Shown here: positions 35,169 through 46,700 of the stretch, piece after piece
Layout of the letters: every line of letters starts with the position of its first letter
Position numbering within the stretch: position 1 is the stretch's first letter
Source of the DNA: Bigelowiella natans CCMP2755
Lineage: Eukaryota > Cercozoa > Chlorarachniophyceae
Direction of reading: 5' to 3'
DNA length: 54,041 nt
NCBI GenBank assembly: GCA_000320545.1
Contig: ADNK01003127.1
Span: forward strand, 1-54,041
Position numbers and translations under genes: made by a program
The notes under the pieces: model-generated
Told to the model about the DNA's origin: nothing
Database searches by the model: none
What the model saw: the letters and a program-made list of their open reading frames with translations, nothing else

Positions 35169-36491
35169 ATGCAAAGGAATAGCATCGTCAAGCACAACAC
35201 TTGCCCTGCTTATGCTCCTCGCTATTGGAGGGACATTCAAGATGACGGCTACGTCGCTTCTTTCCGGCACTGCTATTCCGACTCGATGCTCTCCCTCTTC
35301 TTTCGCAACGAAGATGAGATTAGGACTAGCTCTAGGGAAATCTACTCGCCGTCATTTTGCCATTTCCCGGGTCGTTCCATGCCTAAAAAGTGATCCTGTC
35401 CGTAGTCCAATGAAGCATCCACTAACCGCCCCCCCCACGTAGGATTGCGTTGGCGATGGCAAGTTAGGAACAACGTGGCTTCGGACTCACGCTGGGCACA
35501 CCTCATTAGAGAGCCAAAGCCGGGATCAACAACCAGCTCCAAGAGATGTACTCGTGATTAGCATGGAGGTCAGTTGAGTTGCATATATCTACAGCAAATT
35601 CCCTTAACCAAGTTCTCGCTGCATCAGAACGTGCTCATGCCAGCAAAGGGTTCTTCTAGTGACGGTTTATTTAAAGGAATACACTATGCGCTCAGCGGGT
35701 CAGTCAAACATTTTCACAAAGTAACTGCGACCACTAACATCATCCACCCCAGGTGCGGGATGCCGTACTACGTGATCACATCAGAAACTAAGGAAGATGC
35801 AAGTTCCAAGTTAACGTCTCAGGGGAACCTTTTGGAAGATTTTACTGCTGATTCGCCACGACTGTACGCATCGCCTGATAGACTGCAAGCCTTGCTCCAA
35901 GTCTCCGGTGCGGTGCCTGAATAGAAATTCGTGCATACCAAAACTCAGCTAATGAAATTATTATTATCTTCATAGAACGAGTGCCCGCAGGATCACGACT
36001 CCACTTTGTCGACAGCGATCCCAAGGAAAATTTGCCTTTTCACTTCGACACGAGGAGAGATTCAGCTATATGTTCATTTGCCGTTTGGTGTGTTTCCTAA
36101 ATTAGGTTTTGGAAGAGGCAGCAAAGGCGCTTATTCCTGGCATACGTCTGTACAGGGCAATGTGGAGCAACGAGGGTTTTAGCACGGATGAAGTCGGAGG
36201 GTCGTACCTGCAACAACCATATCAGGTGCGTCTGTGGTGCCAAAGACGATTTATCTAAATTAATGGCGCCATGATCGCGGTTTGCACTTGGTGACCTTTC
36301 CATTACCAGCTCGACTATTCGCTCGATTATAGGCGTCACATTTCTGTCGCCGTTTGTTGTTTGGTGGTCAGTGTATTGGACTTACGGAATTTGTTGAGCT
36401 TTCAAAAATGGGCATTATAATGGCGTATGGAATCGATAGCCATCGACAGTACGCTTTGGAGCAACTGTACCGCAACCCCTCTAAATCCTAA
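35169..36491 (+). CDS. HAD-like hydrolase family protein with degenerate catalytic motifs
   Basis: The sequence follows a plant/algal HAD-like family in order. A motif-I region PRDVLVISMENVLMPA is followed by MPYYVITSETKEDASSKL (motif II S/T), then SPRLYASPDRLQALLQ, SRLHFVDSDPK (motif IV), IRLYRAMWSNEGFSTDE and a closing CIGLTEFVELSKM. In active members motif I reads DxDG and motif IV has ED/DD. Here the two aspartates of motif I are Ser and Glu, so catalysis is doubtful. Exons: about 35169-35380, ~35514-35571, ~35629-35902, ~35977-36080, 36107-36225, 36374-36491. The N-terminus (ATG 35169 or an alternative overlapping frame with a leader-like hydrophobic stretch) and the junction after DPK, which lacks an obvious GT donor, are unresolved. 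Confidence 0.6.
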
Positions 36492-36621
36492 TTGCAGGTT
36501 GTCATTAAAAGGCCACTGCCTGCACCGGCTTCTTATAAAATCTGTCTAGCTAAGCTAACAACCAATCATTTATACATTAGTTCAGCTAACAGACATGGCT
36601 AGATGGTGATGATGTACCTAC

Positions 36622-36693
36622 GAGACGGATGATGAAGTAATTATACTTTATATTTCAATAAATAGTCTTAGTCATCCTAATGTAGCTGTGCAA
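36622..36693 (+). repeat. Dispersed spacer repeat, copy C
   Basis: Same orientation as the copy at 25081. It shares GAGACGGATG at one end and GTCATCCTAATGTAGCTGTG with CAA at the other. The centre is longer and diverged. Confidence 0.75.
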
Positions 36694-36872
36694 AGCTGCG
36701 GTTAAATACTATGTGTCTATAAATAATGAATATGGCTATGCTCTGTCTAGCCTGTGTCCACTCGCGCTTGCGTACGATGTAACGCTACACACACACAATG
36801 CAGCGTGATACATAAAGCTGTATAGCCATGCACGGACATGCCGCCGATCATGCACTGCTTACACGTACTGGT

Positions 36873-36927
36873 CTACATGAGGATGACCATTAAATAGATT
36901 TAATTTGATTCATTACACCCGTCTTAC
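36873..36927 (-). repeat. Dispersed spacer repeat, copy D
   Basis: Inverted relative to copies B and C: CTACATGAGGATGACCATTA at the left and TTCATTACACCCGTCTTAC at the right. It forms an inverted pair with the copy 180 bp upstream. Confidence 0.8.
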
Positions 36928-37249
36928 GCACTTGCGGTCTAATAGTACGTAGCAGAGCGCGCTACGTTTCACCATTCCAGTGATGGAGACGGGCACCAGC
37001 GCACGAGTGCATGAATGAAATCTGCCTATTTGATCTAACGATTTGTGCTAAATCGTGCACTGCGCAATGCTACCTGCAAAGCCACGCAGCGCGTGATGCA
37101 CACCAAAAAGTGTACGTCACAGCGCTAGCAAATAGCTGCATTTTGTTTGTCCATATTTATTAAAAGAAAAATCGTTAATTTGCAATAAAACTGCCATTCC
37201 TTTTTATGAAGACCCTGATTCCTAGATAATCGCTGCCTTTGATTATCAT

Positions 37250-37340
37250 TGTCTGGGGTGCTCCTTTTCAGCCAAACCTTATCTTCTGCTTGAAGTTTCA
37301 AGGTTCGGCATCATGATTTGTAATAGCAGTGTAATTTACA
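37250..37340 (-). promoter_or_regulatory. SECIS element (Form 2) in the selenoprotein 3' UTR
   Basis: Reading the minus strand, ATGA (37314-37311) begins the SECIS core. Then helix II, GCCGAACCTT (37309-37300), pairs with AAGGTTTGGC (37280-37271), with one G-U pair. The unpaired AAA is at 37298-37296. A mini-stem CTTC/GAAG with loop AAGCA makes it Form 2, and the 3' side returns as TGAA (37270-37267). The distance from ATGA to AAA is 12 nt, as SECIS rules require. It lies about 60 nt after the stop codon. Helix I is only weakly visible (TGCT/AGCA). Confidence 0.85.
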
Positions 37341-37370
37341 ATTAAACGATGTGATACTAGACCACGGAAC

Positions 37371-38120
37371 TTAGAGCTTAGCCAATGCGGCGTAGGCGTC
37401 GCCATTGTAGTTCATCACAACTTTTCCTTCCTTGTCCACGACACACATGTGTGGAATGTATCTCAGGCCTGAAAATCCACATCATAACCTTGTGACAAAT
37501 GCGAATAAGATGAACGTTTGTATATTTACCGTATTGGTTGATCTCAGGGACGCGACCCTGAAGATGGATGACCTAGACGAAGGTAGCACATTGTTGATTG
37601 TCAGCTCGCAGTGTTTTCCGCGTTAACAGATAAGTCTAATGAGCGAAACCCTGAGGACCTTGTCAGAAATTTTTTTCTTATTAGCAAACTTGACCGCGTT
37701 TGCCATGTCTTGTTCAATCTGCGAGAAAAACGTTTGGTAATGTGTGAGCGACGTAAAGACCTCGACCATTTGTTTTGGAACTTGGAAGTATTATTACACA
37801 AACAAGGATGTATTTCGCATCGACTTTTCCCTCCTCCGCAGCTTTGGAAAGCTTTTCGGCAGCTGGACCGCAACTGGGTCACCAACTAGTGTAGAAGTCG
37901 ATGATCGCGGGCACGCTCCCCCCAACGTAGTCGGAGAGCTTCACCTCCTTCTTATCTGCGATATTCTGCACATTTAACACACGCACACACACACACACAC
38001 ACCGTAAGACCGGCACCACGCATACATACACCGCAGGAAAGTAGGAAGGCTTTGCGTAAAGACCTTGAGAGTCATATCAACGAATTGCTTCCCAACGAGG
38101 GCTTCAGGTCCTTTCGACAT
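37371..38120 (-). CDS. Thioredoxin-like selenoprotein (tryparedoxin/nucleoredoxin type) with Sec in a UxxC motif
   Basis: Exons (minus): 38120-38064, 37965-37798, 37718-37650, 37557-37530, 37468-37371; phases agree, about 139 residues. Motifs: MSKGPEALVGKQFVDMTLK, KKEVKLSDYVGGSVPAIIDF, the redox site YTSW-TGA-PSCGPAAEKL, then IEQDMANAVKFA, GRVPEINQYGLRYIPHMCVV and DKEGKVVMNYNG (the conserved cis-Pro loop and strand of thioredoxin folds). The in-frame TGA at 37881-37879 stands exactly where WCxxC has its first Cys. The coding frame continues with good homology to TAA, and a Form-2 SECIS follows in the 3' UTR. The enzyme is therefore predicted to be a selenocysteine thiol reductase. Other genes here (SET, C39-like, KMO) use TGA as stop, so the code is standard. 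Confidence 0.9.
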
Positions 38121-38476
38121 GATGCTGTGCGAAATGGAAAACGAAGGAAATATCTTCTTTTCAGGCTTAGCCAGAGTGAGTTTTCGTACTTAAAAGCGTA
38201 AAACACCCTGCATTTCTGTGGTTATCCGAGATTCAAAGGCTCAAGCAGCCAATAAATAGGGCCCAGAAAACAAAACAGAGTTCGGACAAAATCGCTGACC
38301 CTTTTTTGACATATCTACCAAAGAGCACCGGGAGGCCGTTAGGCAGTATTTTGCGCTGAAAACTTCCTACAAGTAACGTGATATCAGAACGATAAAATTA
38401 GATTAAAATTCACACCGATAATATCCTAAACAGTGATATCCTCTATGTAAACTCAAGGTAAGCAGGGCACGCCCCC
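38121..38476. promoter_or_regulatory. Divergent intergenic region selenoprotein/DPH7
   Basis: 356 bp separate the two start codons. No motif is certain. Confidence 0.4.
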
Positions 38477-41432
38477 ATGGATGCACCTTCGTCGTCGTCG
38501 ACGACGTCGTCGACAAAGCCGTCGATCTCACGCCATGAGGTACATGCTTCGTTTACAATGAGGGACGATTTCCGAAGGGAAATCAAATTTCATGTTGAAG
38601 AGGGTTCCGTTCCAGGATGACGACGAAGACGACAACGACGATGGCCACACAAACACTTGCACTCTTCTTCTTACATGCGAATTCTCCCGCTTATACCTAT
38701 AACAGATGCGAACCCTGCCTTTGTGTGCAGACTGCGTAGAGTTTTGCCCTTTTCCAGAGGTACTTTTCCAGGCACTAATGTCACTATGTGTGCATCATTG
38801 AGCCTCATCTGAAGTCTCACCAGGTGCTCTCCGATGGGGAAGGCAAAACATCGTCAAGTGAAGGTGCTGAACGTATCCCCGACATATTCGTGTGTGGCAA
38901 CTATCACCTGGACGAGCAGTCGAAAAAGAAGCAGGGAGCAATCTTCACATACGCATGCCGCAAGGTCCGCTGTGTACTTGACACACAAAACGCCGTGCAT
39001 GGTGTTAGGAAACACGGCAAACAGAGAGGCATTCGAAAGATATTGCTTTATCGGAAATATATCTTCCCCTCTCGTGACCTTATTATCATCCAACTGACGC
39101 ATTCTCTCTGGTCTTTCCCTGTTTCATCTGCTCCGAAGGATGAGAAATCAAAAGGTTCCCCGGACCGTCAAATCAAATCACAGTACGCGCTTCAGCAGCT
39201 CGCAATGAGAAGCACGTCGGCTATTTTCGATCTAAAGTGGTGTCCAAAGGTTTGATTAGTTGACTGTTTGCTCATTGATTCCGCAGTGATTGAGTGCGCG
39301 TCAACAAACCAAACTTGAGCTTTGGAAAAAATCATATTTATGATTCGTTTTAGAACATCTCGGAGAAGGGGGTCATACTCGCCGAGGCTGCTGAGGTAGC
39401 ACTATTCTTCCTAATCCATACACTCATTCAAGTGTGGATATTACCTTACATCTCTTATTATTACCAATTCTGCCGTATCTATGGTGTCAGGATGGATTCT
39501 TAACAATATACAAATTTTCAAGAGGAGCGGGGAAAGGAGGAGGAGGAAAAGGCATCGGGCAGAAAGAAGGGGAGGGCAAGGAAAGCAAGGAGGGAAACAG
39601 CGGGAAAGACCAGGCTGATGCAGTCATCTCAACCAGTATTTTGTCTAAGATAAAAGTGGGCGCCTAACACGACTAACACTCGCACCGCAATCGAAACAAG
39701 AGTTTCCCCCCAAACATTTTAACATCCGAGAGGAGTACAAATCCAATGTGAATCAAACCCCGGGACTGATCGTGCAAGCTGAGCAGCGGAACAGCCATCA
39801 GCGCTCTCCGTCTCGCTTGTGTCTGTCCGCGCAATATCATATCAACACCATTCCTTTTGAATGGGGCGTGAGCGACCAGAGCACGCGTTTTCATATATAG
39901 TAAACGCTGGCGTCGTTTAAAATAAACGCAGCTGCTGGCAGTTGTTATTCTAGAGACCAAATGATGATGATGATGATCTGTGACTTTACAGGTGGTTGAT
40001 TCCAAGCCATGCCTGTCTCTAGACTGGAGCTCCTTATCCCCAACACAGAGCGACAACGCAAACAAGGCTACTCCGTCTGGCTCTCCCGTTGAAATGCAGG
40101 TCAGTACCAGCTTCTTCGCCTTCCAAGGAAGAATGTGCCAGCAGATGTGACGACTATATCCGTATTTCTTTTTTCGCTTGAAACATCGTTTGCGCCTCCT
40201 TCGTCCTCATCGTAGCCAGCGTCCTCACCATCTTCAAAATCAGATCTGCGTGAGCCAGGGCGATAAGGCCGTTTCCTTGTGGAGACTGTCCAAATCGCAC
40301 AGCTCGTTGGTCAAAACCGCTCAGTGGGAGGCGCACTCGATCGACGAGGTCTGGGCCTGCAACTTCGATCCGTTCGACGCAAACGTACTCTACACTGGCG
40401 CCGATGATTGGTAACGATGCAGGGGGGAGGAGGAGGAGGAGGGGAGGGGGGAGGGGGGGGTGAGTTGAAACATGGTGGAATCCTCATCACGTCCATCTGC
40501 GTGACGTGTCTATGTGCGTGTGTGTGTGTGTGTGTGCGTGTGTGTGTGTGTGCGTGTGTAGATTCTTGACTATTACAATCATAAACCCGAACGCTGAGCA
40601 TTCGTGCATGAGATGTCGTCTCATTGTTTTCGTCGTCGTGGCTGTTCTTCTTCCCCCCTCCCCTTCCTCACGATGGCATTTTCACAATGGCCCGATCGAT
40701 CAGCAAATTCAATATATGGGATATTCGAGGGGGGGGGGGCAGTGGAGGGCCTGTCGTAGCCAATGGCAATCATGAGGCAGGTGTCACCGTTATCGCCCCC
40801 CACCCTTCCTACGAGCATGTACTGGCCACGGGTAGCTATGATGAGAAGGTGGTACTCGTATTAGTATTGGTAGTAGAAGTAATAATGGGGGTAGTGAGAG
40901 TAAAGCAGCAGCAGTAGGATGGAGAAGGGGGAAGGGTGACGATATATATATATATATATATCACTTCATAATAATCCCCATCATGGCTATCATGCCTCTT
41001 CCTCCCCCCCTTTTGCTATTCCGCTCGGACAACTTCTTCGCATCTAGGTCCGCGTGTATGACAAGCGCAACTTTTATCGCCCTCTGAGCACCTTCGAGAC
41101 GGGTGGCGGCGTGTGGCGCTTGCGCTGGAATAAATCGGTTGCGCTCAAAGACTAATACAGATTCTCTCCACAAGCTAATATATGTGTTTTGTGCGAATAT
41201 GCGCTCGCGCACATCTGGCATGATCTTGGTGTCGCTTGGCTGGCAGAGTGGATTTGAAGACCGGCTGCTCACTGCGTGCATGCGGGCGGACTTCCAGATC
41301 CTCAATTTCAGCAAGGAGAAATCGGTGGTGAAGTGAATAGTAGTCCAGCTGCTTTCCTCTGTGTATCACACCTAGACACATATGCACACAATGAACGTTC
41401 TTTTTCGCACAAAACCACAGAGTAATACACAA

Positions 41433-41474
<42 letters not shown>

Positions 41475-41818
41475 TTTCACACTCACACGCATTTGATGAG
41501 ATGGTAATCGACAATAGGACTTCAAGCTCCTGTGCCGTTATGAAGAACATGGTGCTCCAGATGTCACGAAGCTGGCGTACGGATGTGATTGGTACCTTCA
41601 AAAGGATTCTCGTTTTAAACTAGTCTACTCTTTTTTGGAATGTGAATAATGGTGATGATGATGGCGGTGGTGGTGATGATGATGATGATGATGGCATGTG
41701 ATCATCGCACGTCTTTTCATTTCTACTGCCGTCATTTAGGGGGTACAAGGATCCATGCCTGGTGGGCTCATGTTCCTTTTATGACAAACAGCTCCATCTA
41801 TGGAGCATCGTCAAATAG
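38477..41818 (+). CDS. DPH7: Diphthine methyltransferase/methylesterase DPH7 (WD-repeat, WDR85)
   Basis: DPH7 removes a methyl ester from diphthine on elongation factor 2 during diphthamide synthesis in the cytosol. Thirteen exons all join in phase: 38477-38539, 38706-38759, 38824-38964, 39139-39249, 39354-39395, 39491-39655, 39992-40099, 40244-40410, 40704-40848, 41048-41137, 41247-41332, 41520-41591, 41740-41818. Family signatures in order are CADCVEFCPFPE, DIFVCGNYHLDE, TSAIFDLKWCPK, DGFLTIYKFSRG, WEAHSIDEVWACNFDPFD, YTGADDW, NHEAGVTVIAPHP, LATGSYDEKVRVYDKRN, GGGVWRLRWN and GSCSFYDKQLHLWS. About 405 residues. A Gly/Lys/Glu-rich insertion sits in the WD repeat encoded by exon 6, and exon 9 has an 11-G run encoding Arg-Gly4 in frame. 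Confidence 0.95.
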
Positions 41819-42529
41819 ACGATGATATGTAGCTTATCAGTGATCAAGGCCACAAAACTGCTCAGCTGAGAAATAATAGAGGCAAATTTGCTTAGCGCAG
41901 GTTACATCAGCCCTGCTAGCCTGCTGCTTCCTAATAGACATGATTATGTGTATATATGCTGATAGCTCTAGAGCTGCACACTCTATGTGATAGCAAATCA
42001 ATCAGGAAGACGATGTATGAGTACTTGCTGCTAGCGTATACCTGTCGGCATAGCAGCGCACCCTGCTCTGTGCTACACGCCGTATATACGTACGTGTCTT
42101 GTTGTTTTGTTTATTGATCGAGCTGATTTGATGCGCAAGAGGCGCGTGTTATTTTGCGTGCGATGTTGCATGCTCTAGTGCTGCAATATATAGCAAGATG
42201 AGAGCAATTATCGTGTCATGTCTAAGTCTGCCGCAAATAATCAGCATTTGTGATAAATGCTGCCCGCTAGCACGTTCAGCACAAACATATTTCTTAATAA
42301 TGTTATTAAGTTCGCCGATGTGTGAGCTCCTGGCTGCTAAGCTGGCGAATGCGACTGCCCACGTACGGAAATGCATCGGGCGCTGCCTATCGATTTTTAG
42401 TCTCACTACTGCTACTTACAGCGTGTAGCACATTAATTGCATTGGATCTTGATGATGCGCCTTCGATGTGGTTGATCGCTTTATTAGCCCCTGGCGGGAC
42501 CGAAACGTCGAAGTTAATAAATTGAACAT
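41819..42529. other. Convergent spacer DPH7/KMO
   Basis: This 0.7 kb spacer has the same CATGC/TAGC-rich texture. A short dyad TTTGTGATAAATGC near 42246 is unremarkable. No gene was found. Confidence 0.5.
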
Positions 42530-42863
42530 TCACAGGGCGCTGCGAATCATATACGCCGCCCCGGCAGCTAGGGAGGTTGCTGCAGCATAGGATGTTCGAG
42601 TGAGGATCTTGTCCTGAAAATAGAGAAAATGATCGTTATGAGGATCTCGCTGCGCAGATGAAATCGACCCACGATGCGTACGCGGGAAGTGACTGACCTG
42701 CTCTGCCTCTCGCGCAATGACATCATCGTAAGGAATTCGGGTGAATGTCACCATCTTATACAGCGGGATCCACCAGTCGGGAAAGAGATAGTTCAGTACG
42801 CCTTCCAATTTCTTGCGAAGCAGGAACAGCCGTGAGCCTGATCGAGGCCACAACCCCCGCACC

Positions 42864-42908
<45 letters not shown>

Positions 42909-44753
42909 GATGAAATGTTTTCACAGGGCGACATGGGGACTTGCACGATGTTGCTGTGAGGGACAGAAGAAGCAAAGTAATATGGAAATCGAGAAACCCC
43001 CTCCTCCTCCTCCTCCTCCTCCTCCTGCTGCTGCTGCTGCTGGCTGGTATATAAGTTGATAGCAGTGGTTCGAGGTGGTTGCGGTGGTACCAATAAATTT
43101 CACTATTATTTTAGTAATTTGGAAAGCTCTGCAGTATCGATCAGAAGGTTGTTTTTGAACAAGATAAAAAAAAACACTGGAATAAATACTAACAACCATC
43201 ACATCATCTGAGCAGCTGCCCCCCCCACCCCTCCCCCTCCCCCTCCTCCTCCTCCTCCCTAACCTGTATGATGTCGCATTTCGAGGTAGTTCCCCATGCT
43301 AAGCTTCGCGATGGCTCTGCCAGCGGGTTCCCTAGCGTTGATATGGATGTGTACAGCAAAATACAGATCAGTGTGTATATTTTTCATTTCAAGAGAACGT
43401 CGAGGAAACACCATCTTGGCTGCCTTGATCGTGTTAGTATTAGTAGTAGTAATAATAGTACTAGTAGCAGCAGCAGCAGTAGCAGTTGTTGTTGTTGTTG
43501 TTGTTGTTGTCATTGCGTATTTGTTAGTCGCACCTTTTCTTCACGAATTCCGGCACGGTGCTCGAGATATCGAGGGAGTTCGCCTCGAGGATCTCATCTA
43601 GGAGAAGGCAGTCCTCAAAAGCAGCATTCATCCCCTGATGATGGTGATGATAATGACGATGATGATGATGGTGGTGGTGATAAAGAGACTGTGAGCCAGG
43701 AGAAGGAGGGGGGAGGGAAGGGAAGGAGGACGAATCAATTGGCCATATATCGGATTTCCTTAATACAAATCAAGGTTTGCAGAAATACGAGAGTAAAGCT
43801 GATGCCGGTCTCTCTCTCTCCTCTCTCTTGTATTCTAGTTTGTAAAACTAGCGCCCACCTGCCCATAGAAGGGTACCATAGCATGCGCCGCGTCTCCCAC
43901 GAGGGACGATGTTATCCTTGTAGTTCCATGGGGAGACTTTGACTTGCACTGAGGAGAGAGAGATAGATGATGAAGATGATAAAGATGACTACAAACAATG
44001 ATAAATGATAATCGCAGTGCAAGCTCTACTTTCTCTCTTCGGCCATGAACATGTTGCTGCAGCTACCACCACCACCACTACTCTAGTCGTAGATGTATAT
44101 ATTTTGAGGATGGAAAGACGTCGAAGGAAGCTTTTGAGAGCTTCTGTGGTGGTAACCACTGGATCATAGTACAGGTCATTATCTTTGAGAGAGTGGTTCA
44201 TCGTCTCCACTATTATCGTCTCCACTACCGAGCGAGCAGGTGGGGTTCTGCTGGAAGTCCCTCACGTAGTCAGGCATCACTCGCACCGCATCAGGAAAGT
44301 GCGCCTTCATATAGGCCTGGATTTCCTCTGATGAGGGAAAGAGAGATAAATAATGAGAGGGGGGGAGAAGGGGGGGGGAGAGAGAGGCCAAACAGTGAGA
44401 TTGTTTTCGTCGTGATATACATCGAATCTGACTATTTATTCTTCATCAAAGAACCAGGGCTGTTGATGTCTTTGAGGCCTTGCACGCCATTCTCGGTGTG
44501 AAAAGGAGCAAAGATCGTGCACGTGAACGTTTTGTCCGGGTTCGGCAGCGCAATCATCATGAAGTCCCCCCTGGAGAAGGAGAAGGAGAGACAAGGAGGA
44601 GGAGGAGGAGGAGGAGAGGAAAGGGGAGGGGATAGGAGAGGCGATTTAATACGGCGAATTAATATATCTCAGCACTTCTGGCTTGCTCATCATTGCCGCA
44701 TTGATCGTCACCATCCGATTGCAACTGCTGCTGCTAGTACTGCTACAACCGCC

Positions 44754-44790
<37 letters not shown>

Positions 44791-46325
44791 AGTGACTACC
44801 GTGGCCATATATGGAGGGCCTCATGGTCTTTCAAGGCAAATTTACCACTTTGGGGGGGGATCGTCAACTCCTTATACCCGTGCTGTGTTGTTGTGGTAAG
44901 TAGTAGTAGAGGCCAGGATCATGGTAGCAGTAGAAGAACAATAATAAGAAGAAGAGCTCACTACCACGATTATTTAGGATGAATCAAAGGTTCTACAATG
45001 GAAGGCTTTCCTCCTCCTTTACTGCCGTTTATATATATATTTAGCGATGTTAACACAAATAACCGTGATATAGCTTCTTTCGAAATTCGTTTCTTGTAGC
45101 CGCAGCATTGATTCTCTTACCGCAGAGTATGCGCCATCTGCCCCCACCTTACAAAATAAGCATATTGTTCGAAATTGGCAATCGTCAGTCATATATCGAG
45201 GAGGGGGGTCTTGATCATTTCATCATTCGTCGTTTTCGTCGTCATCACTCACTATTAGCCTAGCTTTGAGCTGGTATGATCCTTTCGAGTAATCGTTGTA
45301 CGTGTTTACGCTTTCGCCAGAAGACTTGTTGTCAAAGTGAGCCACCTGCACGAAACCAACCACCACCGCAGCACACATGTGAGAGATCGTCGAAATGGCG
45401 GCGCTTCGTCGTATCCAGGGACAAGGGCGGCGCGGAGCAATGGATGCGTGCGAGTGAGAGTGAGAATGAGACGTACGTACCCCTTTGCGATCGATGTGCA
45501 TCAGCTTGTGCTGAAACCTGACCTTCACTTTCGGGTTCGCCTCCAGCAGCTGCAGAAGGAAGTTGTTGAGCAGCTCTCGTGATATCGAGTAGATGCAGTT
45601 CGAAGGATCGTTTTCATCGTACGGCTGGAAGCTGTCCGCGTCAGGGGATTTTGAGTCCTTCTCCGTGTGTATGGCTCGGCACCGCATCGGAATTGCATGC
45701 TTCAGAATCTGATCACAATAATCAAACTAAATATATCGTAACGAAGTTGCAGTAGTAAGTAACCACATTCCGTGCATACATCCCATAGCTATATGAGTTG
45801 TTTATCAGAACCACCTTTTGCTCGACCCCCACCTTCCGGAGGGCAGATCTCCCACGATGGGAGAGCGCCAGGTTGATAGATCTTTTGATGTTGCTCCGGT
45901 GGAGATCGTCTACCCCCTTTCAACGAATATTAAAAACAACATCGTGAGGAGGCTATATGATTTGGAGGGCGGGGTAGGAGGAGGAGGAGGAGGAGGAGGA
46001 GGAGGAGGAGGAGGAGGAGGAGGAGGAGGAGGAGGAGGAGAATAGGCACGAAATGCACATCATCATACCTGGGGTTTGGTCTTCCTCCAATCCTCGCCAC
46101 TTTCGAAGATCTCTACGTTGAAGCCCCTTCGAGCAAAGAGAAGGGCCGACATGCATCCAGCCTGCCAACCATACAACACGAAGCACACTCACTACATCGT
46201 GACAGTGCAGTAGTAAGGCTGATAAAACTGCGAACGTGGAAAGGAAACATTACCAGTCCACACCCAACGACTGCTATCACAGCTGGATCCTGCTTTCGGC
46301 TCTCTCCTCGAGAAGTAGAAGTCAT
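42530..46325 (-). CDS. KMO: Kynurenine 3-monooxygenase
   Basis: KMO is a FAD/NADPH enzyme of the mitochondrial outer membrane that hydroxylates kynurenine on the way from tryptophan to quinolinate/NAD (EC 1.14.13.9). Exons (minus): 46325-46254, 46161-46069, 45916-45815, 45708-45481, 45345-45253, 45147-45064, 44882-44800, 44570-44455, 44327-44229, 43948-43859, 43634-43534, 43331-43264, 42837-42698, 42613-42530. Motifs: [21 protein letters not shown] (FAD Rossmann), [112 protein letters not shown] and NYLEMR. The C-terminus has a membrane-tail-like hydrophobic end. In exon 10 one extra base in GGG at 43903-43905 breaks the frame before LVGDAAHAM. Exon 3's acceptor is the least certain. Confidence 0.93.
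42872..42906. repeat. (CA)n microsatellite in a KMO intron
   Basis: A near-perfect CA run. Similar CA runs occur in minus-strand gene introns or flanks at 50244-50282, 51799-51836 and 53230-53271. Confidence 0.9.
45969..46041. repeat. (GGA)n trinucleotide array in a KMO intron
   Basis: About 23 uninterrupted AGG/GGA units. On the transcript strand it is a long polypyrimidine run. Confidence 0.95.
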
Positions 46326-46700
46326 GTTTGTGCGATGATTCAATCCAAGCGCAACCGATGGAGTCTCTGCTCCCGTGTTTTGATATGCCTTCCGGTTGCT
46401 CGATTTGGGTTGGGGGTGAGAGAGCGAGTGGTGTGAGGAGCACGAGTACGGAAAGCACCGAGGAATCTCGGAGAATCTCGAAGACTTCTACACGCTATTT
46501 TATCGGCTTTTACCTGTCACTAGCGCCTACCACCCGATATTGAAATGAATTAAAAAAAGGTAAGGTCTTCCTAGCCGTTGAACTTCGGAAATCTTAGGTA
46601 AAATCGTCTATGATTCATCGGTTACGACGTCATTTGGAAGCGTAATTGCGTTGTAAATTCCCAATACTCCGACATCTCTCCCCTCCCCTTTGTCCCATCA
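46326..46700. promoter_or_regulatory. Divergent intergenic region KMO/zinc-finger gene
   Basis: 375 bp lie between the start codons, with AT-rich runs around 46545-46600 and a CT-rich stretch just before the plus-strand ATG. No motif is certain. Confidence 0.35.

Larger units (their letters stand above)
36492..37240. other. Convergent spacer HAD-like/selenoprotein
   Basis: It contains two copies of the dispersed spacer repeat in opposite orientation (36622-36693 and 36873-36927) and many short palindromic words. The end nearest the selenoprotein gene is its 3' UTR. No gene was found. Confidence 0.5.

Noticed and set aside
37879-37881. The TGA in the thioredoxin-like gene read as a real stop, a code change, or part of an intron
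   Set aside because: Homology continues unbroken after it (PSCGPAAEKL). TGA ends other genes here. An intron starting at GTGACC would remove the conserved second Cys or be only about 10 bases long.
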